A stretch of 12,335 bases of DNA from Atopobiaceae bacterium UBA5363. GTDB lineage: Bacteria; Actinomycetota; Coriobacteriia; Coriobacteriales; Atopobiaceae. The notes below the pieces were generated by a model. The model made no database searches, was not told the DNA's origin, and saw nothing but the letters and a program-made list of their open reading frames with translations. Made by a program: the position numbers and the translations under genes. Positions 1 to 5,603 of the stretch are shown in pieces (position 1 is the stretch's first letter; each line of letters starts with the position of its first letter). The stretch spans positions 1,799 through 14,133 of the forward strand of contig DHPN01000029.1 of the NCBI GenBank assembly GCA_002407925.1, in the 5' to 3' direction.

Positions 1-579
1 GAGCATCGTCGCAACCTCATAGCCAAGCTTGAAAATGAGCTGCCAAAGGAATGCGTCGTATTCGGCAATGGCTCTGACGCAGCCACGCTCGAGGAGGCGG
101 GCATACTGAGAGCTGACGTCGTCGTTTCCGTAACCGGCGATGACGAGGTCAACCTTGTCGTCTCGATGCTGGCAAAGATGGAATACGGTGTGAGCCGTGT
201 GATCGCGCGGGTGAACAACCCAAGGAATTCCTGGATGTTCAACCAAGGTATGGGCGTAGATGTTGGCATCAACCAAGCAGACATCCTTGCTCGCTTCGTG
301 CAAGAGGGGCTTGACCTCAAGGATGTCTACACGCTTATGAAGCTTGGCCTTGGTGAAGAGGAGCATTCCATTGTGCAGATTGAGGTGCGCCCTGACGCCA
401 AAGTTGCAGGCAAGCCCTTGAAGGACATAGAGCTTCCCGGACAGACTGTCCTCATAGCCATCATGCGTGCGGGGGAAATACTCATTCCCAACGGCTCTAC
501 AGTGCTTTCTGAAGGAGACAGCATCATAGCGTTTACAGATGGGGCTGGCAGAGAGGGCATTCGCCATGCGTTCGCATAA
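1..579 (+). CDS. trkA: Trk potassium uptake regulator TrkA, 3' part (5' end outside window)
   Basis: The reading frame is open from base 1 and ends at TAA 577-579, giving 192 visible residues; the first ATG inside it (166) is internal. TrkA is the cytoplasmic NAD(H)-binding RCK subunit that gates Trk/Ktr potassium channels. The visible part starts late in the RCK N domain, with the typical ADVVVSVTGDDEVN stretch followed by a VNNPRNSWMF segment of the kind seen in actinobacterial TrkA proteins. A C-terminal RCK_C domain follows (about the last 80 residues, SIVQIEVRP through GDSIIAFT). The Gly-rich nucleotide motif would lie upstream of the window. The next gene begins 49 bp later on the same strand without an evident terminator, so co-transcription is plausible. 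The family call is firm; whether this is one of two tandem trkA copies, as in many actinobacteria, cannot be seen. Confidence 0.93.
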   Translation, partial: EHRRNLIAKLENELPKECVVFGNGSDAATLEEAGILRADVVVSVTGDDEVNLVVSMLAKMEYGVSRVIARVNNPRNSWMFNQGMGVDVGINQADILARFVQEGLDLKDVYTLMKLGLGEEEHSIVQIEVRPDAKVAGKPLKDIELPGQTVLIAIMRAGEILIPNGSTVLSEGDSIIAFTDGAGREGIRHAFA

Positions 580-628
580 GTGAGAAACTTCTTGTGTTAA
601 GAGGAGCTTGTGATACGAGAAGGCGACC

Positions 629-1333
629 ATGGCCCAATTTCCGGCTGACGTACAAGTTGAGCTCGCAAAAAGCGGTCTTACGTTGTGTTCTGACGAATCT
701 GGCCTGATGCTAAGGGGAGACGGCATGGAATTGCGCTGTGACCTCATGCACATGGTTCCTCGTATCAGCCCTAGGCATTTGAGCCATGAGCTGCTCATCA
801 AGGCAGCGCGCATCAAGGGGGCTACAGGGCCGCTGAAGGCGGTTGACGCCACGGCAGGTCTTGGTGAGGATTCGTTGCTCTTAGCTGCGGCAGGTTTTGA
901 TGTGACGATGTATGAGGACAATCCGGTGATTGCAGCATTGCTTGCCGATGTGCTGAGACGCTCAAAGGAGGTTCCCGAACTAGTCGCAGCCGTCGGTCGC
1001 ATGCACGCCGTGAAGGCTGATAGCCTGCTTGCCTTGCTACAGCTCAAAGTCGCTCCCGATCTGATTTACCTCGACCCCATGTTCCCCGCTCGGACTAAGA
1101 GCGCAGCCGTCAAGAAGAAGTTCCAGCTGCTCCATCACTTGGAGCGTCCCTGCACTGACGCAAAGGAGCTGCTGCACGCCGCTCTGTCTGCGCACCCTCA
1201 CAAGATAGTTGTTAAACGACCGCTTAAAGGTCCCTATCTTGCGCAGCTTAGGCCAAACTATTCCCTCAAAGGGCGCTCAATACGCTTCGATGTGATCATA
1301 CCTATGAGTTCCAGATGCAGAGCTTACCGGTAG
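629..1333 (+). CDS. rsmJ: RsmJ-like 16S rRNA (guanine-N2) methyltransferase
   Basis: This encodes 234 residues, close to the usual RsmJ size of about 250. RsmJ uses S-adenosylmethionine to methylate a guanine (m2G1516 in E. coli numbering) of 16S rRNA. The SAM-binding motif is DATAGLGED at residues 73-81, followed by an acidic EDNP (96-99) at the end of the second strand. The catalytic-type DPMFP motif is at 149-153, followed by a Lys-rich VKKK, then VVKRP (194-198) and a closing KGRSIRFD (214-221). All are hallmarks of the family. A Shine-Dalgarno GAGAAGG lies 5 bases before the ATG, and the possible GTG and TTG starts just upstream are out of frame or blocked by a stop. It follows trkA closely and may share its transcript. 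RsmJ is best known from gammaproteobacteria, so in an actinomycete the exact target base is inferred. Confidence 0.85.
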   Translation: MAQFPADVQVELAKSGLTLCSDESGLMLRGDGMELRCDLMHMVPRISPRHLSHELLIKAARIKGATGPLKAVDATAGLGEDSLLLAAAGFDVTMYEDNPVIAALLADVLRRSKEVPELVAAVGRMHAVKADSLLALLQLKVAPDLIYLDPMFPARTKSAAVKKKFQLLHHLERPCTDAKELLHAALSAHPHKIVVKRPLKGPYLAQLRPNYSLKGRSIRFDVIIPMSSRCRAYR

Positions 1334-1358
1334 GCTGCACCTTGGGTGGACCAATGCT

Positions 1359-1376
1359 GCCGAAGCCGCCGAAGCC
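1359..1376. repeat. 9-bp tandem duplication between rsmJ and murB
   Basis: GCCGAAGCC occurs twice head to tail (1359-1367 and 1368-1376) in the 188-bp gap between rsmJ and murB. It cannot form a stable hairpin by itself and no function is evident. It may be a simple replication-slippage product. Confidence 0.45.
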
Positions 1377-1450
1377 CCTTCTTTAATATGATGATTTATA
1401 ATCCCCCCGTAGCGTGAGTCTTGTGCTCTACCCCTCCTCTCTGCCTTCTC

Positions 1451-1479
1451 CTGACAAAGCAACTCATAAATGGTCTAAA
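1451..1479 (+). promoter_or_regulatory. Putative murB promoter
   Basis: CTGACA (1451-1456, five of six to the -35 consensus) is followed after exactly 17 bases by TCTAAA (1474-1479). An extended -10 TGG stands immediately before that box. Transcription would begin near 1486, giving a leader of about 36 bases before the chosen murB ATG at 1522. The fit to sigma-70-type consensus is good, but no experimental support is available. Confidence 0.5.
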
Positions 1480-1521
1480 CTGAGCTGGGCATGCTTTGTG
1501 GTGCTGAGAATGGGGAGAGAT

Positions 1522-2445
1522 ATGTCCGATAGCGGGTATGACTTACGAAGCCTCACGGGGAAGTTGAGTCAGGTGGTAGGTGAGGGGAACGTCCTCCTTG
1601 ACGAGCCAATGTCCAAGCACACGACATTCAAAATAGGGGGCCCTGCGGACGTTTTTGTAATTCCGGAAGATACGGGAGAGCTAGAAAGCGTTCTTGAGAT
1701 CGTTCGATCAGCCCACCAATCTTTTTTTGTGCTTGGTTGTGGTAGCGATCTGCTTGTGTCTGACGAAGGATATCGTGGTGCGGTTATTGATTTGGCAGAC
1801 GGCCTATTGTCCGTTGGCTATGATGGCCATTGCATGACCTGCCAAGCGGGTGTTCCGCTCAAAGAGGCCTCAGAGATGGCATGCGAACTTGGGCTTGAAG
1901 GGCTGGAATTTGCCTGTGGCATCCCAGGCTCAGTTGGCGGCGCATGCTTTATGAATGCAGGGGCATATGGTGGATGCATGGCTGACGTGCTCGAGTCAGT
2001 CCGGACAATAAACTCAGCTGGGGTCTTACAAACAATTGCCGTTGCAGACCTTGATCTTGGCTATCGGACAAGCCGCGTGCGCAAGGAAAACTTGATTGTT
2101 GTAGAGGCGACATTCAGGCTGCATCGAGGCGTGTCTGAGGACATACGAGCCCGCATGGACGAACTAACAGTGCGCCGTGAGCAAAAACAGCCGCTAGAGC
2201 TACCAAGCGCTGGCTCGACGTTTAAGCGGCCAAAGGGATTTTATGCTGGTAAGCTGATAACGGATGCCGGCCTCCAAGGGTATCAAGTCGGTGGCGCCGC
2301 TGTTTCTATGAAGCATGCTGGGTTTGTCGTGAACCTTCGCGGCGCTACGTCTGCTGATGTCCATGCTGTCATAAGGCATGTGCAAGATGAGGTCTTCCGG
2401 CAGTTCGGCGTGCATCTTGAGCCTGAAGTTCGCTTCTTGCCATAA
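1522..2445 (+). CDS. murB: UDP-N-acetylmuramate dehydrogenase MurB
   Basis: MurB is a cytoplasmic FAD enzyme that uses NADPH to reduce UDP-GlcNAc-enolpyruvate to UDP-MurNAc, the second committed step of peptidoglycan synthesis. The ATG at 1522 gives 307 residues, the normal size for the shorter (type II) MurB. GGGGAG sits 4 bases upstream and a good promoter ends about 40 bases upstream. The frame stays open back to about 1414, and an in-frame ATG at 1510 has no good ribosome site. The FAD-binding part has TTFKIGGPADVF (34-45), LGCGSDLLVSD (71-81) and GIPGSVGGACFMNAGAYGG (133-151). The substrate and catalytic residues are the YRTS arginine (R182), the proton-donor serine in AGSTF (S232) and the glutamate in EPEVRF (E302). 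The FAD motif reads GCGSD where GGGSN or GNGSN is usual. The gene is convergent with the hydrolase gene, 11 bp apart. Confidence 0.95.
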   Translation: MSDSGYDLRSLTGKLSQVVGEGNVLLDEPMSKHTTFKIGGPADVFVIPEDTGELESVLEIVRSAHQSFFVLGCGSDLLVSDEGYRGAVIDLADGLLSVGYDGHCMTCQAGVPLKEASEMACELGLEGLEFACGIPGSVGGACFMNAGAYGGCMADVLESVRTINSAGVLQTIAVADLDLGYRTSRVRKENLIVVEATFRLHRGVSEDIRARMDELTVRREQKQPLELPSAGSTFKRPKGFYAGKLITDAGLQGYQVGGAAVSMKHAGFVVNLRGATSADVHAVIRHVQDEVFRQFGVHLEPEVRFLP

Positions 2446-2456
2446 GTTGCTTGATG

Positions 2457-3668
2457 CTAAAAGAGGCCGGTTTCATGTTGGAACTCAGTTTGCTTTGAAG
2501 GATTCCCCTTAAATGTCCCCAGGGTCTCGGTGAGATCACTATCTTGAGAAACGAGCTGGTCATGCGCCTCGTCAAGCACCGCGAAGATAGGTGTGAGCTC
2601 ATCCATGTCGTTGGCGATCGTGCTCATTACGGCGACGATGTATGGGCCCGAGTCAGACCAGACAATTCCGGCGTCTACTGTAGCAGGTGCAGAATACGAT
2701 CCATCATATGACGGATACCAGCCGGCTTTGCTCCAGGTGAGATAGCTGTCCTCTAGGGCATCCTTTATGGCTGAGGTCTCTCGGTTGGCATATATCCCCG
2801 AGAGAATGCCACCTGCCGCCGTGTCCTGCATGATGTAGTCGTAGGTATATAGCCACATCGTCACGAGCTGTCTTGGCGAGGTAGTGGGGTAGTAGATGGA
2901 GCTATAGGTTTCGATGTCATCGTAGGCGCCTGCGCTTACTCCGGCACCTTCTAGCCATTCTTCGAATGCGTCATTGTCGTATGTCTCGCGGGCGTTGGCA
3001 TAGGCAATGTTGTCTGAGTTGATGATAATGTCATAGCTGAGGTTGTAAAGGTCATCAACACCAAGCGATCCACTCTCGACTAGCTGCTCGTAGAGGCTTG
3101 TGACATAGGGGCCTTTGATGCTGCTTGCCGGATAGGCTTCCATGTCTTGGTTATAGGTGATGGTGGTGCCGCTATTGATGTCGATAAGGACAATGCCTAG
3201 GTAAGCTCCATCATCTTCCACCGATCCTATGGCTTGGGTAAGCCTGCCGTAGGCTACGCTCGACCAGAAAGAGCTATCGCAGGGCGTCCCCGAGAGAGAA
3301 AATAAGGTGTCACGAATATCAGTGGAATACTGCTGCTGGAGTTCGGCCGCTGTGGTTGTGACCTCCTGCTGCGTTTCTGTGGAGGGAGTTTGTGACTGGT
3401 CTTCCTGGCTGGTGCCCTTGCAGGCCCTCACAGTTAAAACGCAGGCGGCAATAGCAACGATGAGCCCCACTATGATATGAGTTCGATGAATCGTGTGGTC
3501 AAGTGTTGATCGACGTGAGGGGTCAATGGGCTTGGCGTAGTTGCGAGGGGTGTCATGAAAATAGGTGGGTTTCCTGCGCGAGTGACTATAGCGGCCCTGA
3601 TGGGTTAGGCTGTGGTGGCTGTCTCGCTGATGGGGACTACGGTGTTTGGCAGCTATTCGCCGGCTCAT
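2457..3668 (-). CDS. Membrane-anchored serine hydrolase, beta-lactamase/PBP-like fold
   Basis: This encodes 403 residues. A highly basic, His- and Arg-rich N-terminal tail (about 1-62) precedes one membrane segment (about 64-80), then a Ser/Thr/Gln-rich linker (about 85-115) and an extracellular domain. That domain carries the three active-site motifs of the class A beta-lactamase/DD-peptidase fold: SxxK at S182-K185 (SSIK), SDN at 218-220, and KAG at 314-316 in place of KTG/KSG. A TSPRQL segment (263-268) and a GPYIVAVMS strand (341-349) also match the family (Beta-lactamase2, PF13354 type). An obvious omega-loop ExxN glutamate needed for beta-lactam hydrolysis is not visible. A cell-wall role (DD-peptidase-like or regulatory) is therefore more likely than drug resistance, but this is inference. 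It starts 9 bp after the DUF711 gene with no good ribosome site, so translational coupling is likely. The substrate is unknown. Confidence 0.8.
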   Translation of the reverse strand: MSRRIAAKHRSPHQRDSHHSLTHQGRYSHSRRKPTYFHDTPRNYAKPIDPSRRSTLDHTIHRTHIIVGLIVAIAACVLTVRACKGTSQEDQSQTPSTETQQEVTTTAAELQQQYSTDIRDTLFSLSGTPCDSSFWSSVAYGRLTQAIGSVEDDGAYLGIVLIDINSGTTITYNQDMEAYPASSIKGPYVTSLYEQLVESGSLGVDDLYNLSYDIIINSDNIAYANARETYDNDAFEEWLEGAGVSAGAYDDIETYSSIYYPTTSPRQLVTMWLYTYDYIMQDTAAGGILSGIYANRETSAIKDALEDSYLTWSKAGWYPSYDGSYSAPATVDAGIVWSDSGPYIVAVMSTIANDMDELTPIFAVLDEAHDQLVSQDSDLTETLGTFKGNPSKQTEFQHETGLF

Positions 3669-3677
3669 GGCGTGTGC

Positions 3678-5042
3678 TTAGTTCTTTAGGGAGTTGAGCG
3701 GAGCTGGGAAGCGTCCCCCACGCCGTGCGAGCACAGAGCCAGCATGCGGATTGACTGCCATGACGGGGGCTGCGCCAAAGAGCCCACCGAACTCAAGTAC
3801 ATCTCCCTCTTTTTTGCCGATAGCCGGTATGAGGCGTACGGCAGTAGTTTTTGCATTGATGACGCCGATGGCCATCTCATCTGCAATGATGCCGGCAATC
3901 GTCTCAACAGGGGTATCGCCCGGGATTGCGATCATGTCGAGGCCAACCGAGCAGACGCTGGTCATGGCTTCAAGCTTTTCGATGGAAAGCGCATTATCTT
4001 TGGCCGCACGGATCATGCCGGCGTCCTCTGATACAGGTATGAAAGCTCCCGATAAACCTCCAACGCTTGAGCTAGCCATGACGCCGCCCTTTTTGACGCA
4101 GTCATTCAGGAGGGCCAATGCGCAGGTTGTGCCGGGGCCACCACATTCGCCTACGCCAATGATCTCGAGGATTTTGGCTACAGAGTCACCAGCTGCCGGA
4201 GTAGGTGCGAGCGAAAGGTCAACGATGCCCTTTTCGACGCCAAGGCGCCTTGCTGCTTCTCGGCTTATGAGCTCACCGGCACGTGTGATTTTGAAAGCCG
4301 TTTTTTTGATAGTCTCGGCGACTTCCATAAGGTTTGCGCTGTCAGGTAGCTGCTCGAGCGCGGCAGCCATCACCCCTGGTCCTGAAACGCCTACATTAAT
4401 CGTCGCATCAGCCTCACCAGAGCCGTGAATAGCGCCGGCCATGAATGGTGAGTCTTCGACCATGTTAGAGAAGACCACGAGCTTCGCTGCGCCATAGCAG
4501 TCGACGTCAGTCGTCAAACGCGCGGCTTCAACTATCTTTTGCGCCATGAGGAGCACCGCATCCATGTTGATGCCAGCGCGCAGGCTTGCGACGTTTACAG
4601 ACGAGCACACGCGTGTTGTGGAGGCGAGGGCCTCAGGGATCGAGTTGATCAGGCGGCGGTCTGCATCTCCTATGCCCTTTTGGACCAAAGCCGAAAAGCC
4701 TCCCATGAAGTCAATGCCAAGCGTCTCTGCGGCATGGTCCATGGCCTGGGCAAGCGGCGTGAGGTCTTTGTCTGTGCAGGCCGCTGCGACTTGGGCCATT
4801 GGCGTGACGGAGACGCGCTTGTTGGCAATGGGAATGCCATACTCACGCTCAAGCTGAGCGGCTACCGGCACAAGTTGGTCAGCGGTGCGCACGATGCGCT
4901 CGTAGACCTTTTCGCACATGCGGCCCATGTCCTCGTCGGCGCACCCTAGAAGAGAAATGCCCATCGTGATGGTACGAAGGTCGAGATGCTGTTGCGAAAC
5001 CATGCTTAGCGTCTCAGTGACCTCCTCTGGTGTGATGGACAT
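3678..5042 (-). CDS. PFL-family / UPF0210 (DUF711) protein of unknown function
   Basis: This encodes 454 residues, the standard length of the UPF0210/DUF711 family (about 450), and is soluble with no signal peptide or membrane segment. Recognisable family features are GISLLGCADEDM near 28-39 and the NKRVSVTPMAQV region (74-85). Others are a Gly-rich GVGECGGPGTTCA (296-308), VGGLSGAFIPVSEDAGM (327-343), and the GGLFGAAPVM and RGGRFPAPLNSLKN C-terminus. Conserved cysteines and Gly-rich loops suggest a ligand-binding or catalytic protein, but the biochemical role is unknown. It is often annotated as PFL family, which does not show it is a glycyl-radical enzyme, and I see no such C-terminal radical motif. 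The ATG has an AAAGGA ribosome site 7-8 bases upstream. The gene heads an operon with the serine hydrolase. In other genomes a small ACT-domain protein (UPF0237) often stands next to this family; none is visible here. Confidence 0.9.
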   Translation of the reverse strand: MSITPEEVTETLSMVSQQHLDLRTITMGISLLGCADEDMGRMCEKVYERIVRTADQLVPVAAQLEREYGIPIANKRVSVTPMAQVAAACTDKDLTPLAQAMDHAAETLGIDFMGGFSALVQKGIGDADRRLINSIPEALASTTRVCSSVNVASLRAGINMDAVLLMAQKIVEAARLTTDVDCYGAAKLVVFSNMVEDSPFMAGAIHGSGEADATINVGVSGPGVMAAALEQLPDSANLMEVAETIKKTAFKITRAGELISREAARRLGVEKGIVDLSLAPTPAAGDSVAKILEIIGVGECGGPGTTCALALLNDCVKKGGVMASSSVGGLSGAFIPVSEDAGMIRAAKDNALSIEKLEAMTSVCSVGLDMIAIPGDTPVETIAGIIADEMAIGVINAKTTAVRLIPAIGKKEGDVLEFGGLFGAAPVMAVNPHAGSVLARRGGRFPAPLNSLKN

Positions 5043-5086
5043 ACTCGTTTCCTTTCGCTGTGAGAGCCTTCTTCCTGTGCGCTTCT

Positions 5087-5115
5087 ATTATGCAACCTCT
5101 AGCCTGCTTGCATAA
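5087..5115 (-). promoter_or_regulatory. Weak candidate promoter for the DUF711-hydrolase operon
   Basis: Read on the minus strand, CATAAT (5087-5092, five of six to the -10 consensus) lies about 45-50 bases before the DUF711 start. The hexamer 17 bases further upstream (5110-5115, TTATGC) is a poor -35 match. It is offered only as the best candidate in the divergent gap. Confidence 0.3.
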
Positions 5116-5155
5116 GAATTCTTTTTCTGTCCATCAGGCATAAAAGCAGGTTAAA

Positions 5156-5167
5156 TAAACCCGTTTA
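5156..5167. promoter_or_regulatory. AAAC/GTTT inverted repeat 1
   Basis: TAAAC-CC-GTTTA is a perfect 5+2+5 inverted repeat. It has the same half-site as the three other repeats in this gap and is a candidate operator. Confidence 0.4.
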
Positions 5168-5221
5168 GCAATAAGGTCGGTTCATGGTCCTTTGTGCATT
5201 GTGCAGGGGATTGATGCCATA

Positions 5222-5243
5222 TAAACAAATTTTAAAACGTTTA
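5222..5243. promoter_or_regulatory. AAACGTTT palindrome 2 next to a TATAAA box
   Basis: AAACGTTT (5235-5242) is a perfect CG-centred palindrome. A further TAAAC at 5222-5226 pairs with GTTTA at 5239-5243, and TAAAC overlaps a TATAAA box at 5220-5225. CG-centred AAACGTTT cores are typical of LacI-family operators such as those of PurR, RbsR and FruR. Assignment to that family here is inference. Confidence 0.45.
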
Positions 5244-5301
5244 TATAGAAGAGCCCTCCTTTGTTCTGTTGTAGTCATAAAATAGCGGGGCATTGCCGCT
5301 T

Positions 5302-5312
5302 AAAACAGTTTT
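5302..5312. promoter_or_regulatory. AAAAC-A-GTTTT inverted repeat 3
   Basis: A perfect 5+1+5 inverted repeat uses the same half-site as its neighbours but has an odd-length centre, so it may be a degenerate or lower-affinity operator. Confidence 0.35.
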
Positions 5313-5406
5313 TATACCGTTCGAAGGTTATGGGGTAGAGTCGCTGTGCCAACGAGTGTAAAAACAATAGTGGGGAAAGCAGCTGCTAGGTTAAAGGGGT
5401 AGCGGC

Positions 5407-5428
5407 TGGATAGATCTTGTTCTATCCA
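5407..5428. promoter_or_regulatory. TGGATAGA/TCTATCCA 8-bp inverted repeat
   Basis: A perfect 8-bp inverted repeat has a 6-base spacer (TCTTGT). It could be an operator of a second regulator or an RNA hairpin; no T-run follows, so it is not a terminator. The half-site TGGATAG recurs at 5551-5557, close to the start of the sugar operon, which favours a protein-binding role. Confidence 0.4.
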
Positions 5429-5469
5429 CAGAAGCGGAGAGAACTTTGTGCACCTGGAGCGTAGGGGAG

Positions 5470-5493
5470 ACGTTTGTCGTATAAAAACGTTTT
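5470..5493. promoter_or_regulatory. AAAACGTTTT palindrome 4 overlapping a putative -10 box
   Basis: AAAACGTTTT (5484-5493) is a perfect 10-bp CG-centred palindrome. It overlaps TATAAA (5480-5485), a good -10 candidate for the sugar operon. An extra ACGTTT at 5470-5475 pairs with AAACGT at 5485-5490. A repressor bound here would cover the start region, leaving a leader of roughly 110 bases before the binding-protein gene. The -35 region at the right distance is weak. Confidence 0.45.
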
Positions 5494-5588
5494 GTAAGAT
5501 GAAGTGAAAAAAATCGCTTCTCTAGCTCTAAAGTTTGACAACGGTCCAAGTGGATAGGCAGGAATGAACAGTAATGTTGGAAGGTGTG

Positions 5589-5595
5589 AAGGGAG
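5589..5595 (+). promoter_or_regulatory. Ribosome site deciding the start of the sugar-binding protein
   Basis: AAGGGAG lies 8 bases before the ATG at 5604. The upstream in-frame ATG at 5574 has only AGGA about 10 bases before it and would add ten residues ahead of an otherwise textbook signal peptide. Confidence 0.55.
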
Positions 5596-5603
5596 TTTTA
5601 GGC

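Larger units (their letters stand above)
5043..5603. promoter_or_regulatory. Divergent intergenic control region rich in operator-like repeats
   Basis: This gap of just over 500 bp separates the minus-strand DUF711 operon from the plus-strand sugar operon and holds no convincing gene. It contains four AAAC/GTTT inverted repeats (listed separately), a TGGATAG hairpin, three TTGTGCA words, a perfect AGCAGCTGCT palindrome at 5378-5387, and two TATAAA boxes (5220-5225 and 5480-5485). Both TATAAA boxes sit at or next to an AAAC/GTTT repeat, which fits repression by blocking the polymerase. Neither has a convincing -35 hexamer. A perfect TTGACA at 5535-5540 has no matching -10. The layout suggests sugar-responsive control of the importer operon; the regulator gene is not in the window. 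Confidence 0.6.

Noticed and set aside
1397..1402. Perfect TATAAT box between rsmJ and murB
   Set aside because: The matching -35 position (1374-1379) is GCCCCT and there is no extended -10; the CTGACA/TCTAAA pair downstream is a better promoter.
2446..2456. Possible bidirectional terminator between murB and the hydrolase gene
   Set aside because: The 11-bp convergent gap and its flanks show no stem with a T-run; termination may occur inside the opposing genes or by Rho.
2457..3668. Serine hydrolase as an antibiotic-resistance beta-lactamase
   Set aside because: It has the fold motifs, but the third motif is KAG and the omega-loop glutamate typical of class A beta-lactamases is not evident; resistance is not supported.
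3694..4428. Long antisense reading frame opposite the DUF711 gene (244 codons)
   Set aside because: It lies fully inside a well-recognised gene, has low-complexity Ser/Pro/Ala composition and no ribosome site; a codon-bias shadow.
3678..5042. DUF711 protein as a pyruvate formate-lyase (glycyl radical enzyme)
   Set aside because: The PFL-family label is historical; length is 454 rather than about 750 residues and no C-terminal glycyl-radical motif is visible.
5184..5285. Small plus-strand frame (about 33 codons) in the divergent gap
   Set aside because: It has only a weak AAGG upstream, no recognisable protein character, and overlaps two operator-like repeats; more likely regulatory DNA.
5284..5300. 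AGCGG/CCGCT 5-bp inverted repeat as a minus-strand terminator
   Set aside because: The stem is short, there is only a brief T-rich tail, and no minus-strand gene lies upstream that would need terminating.
5535..5540. Perfect TTGACA close to the sugar operon start
   Set aside because: No -10-like hexamer occurs 16-18 bases downstream, so it is not listed as a promoter.
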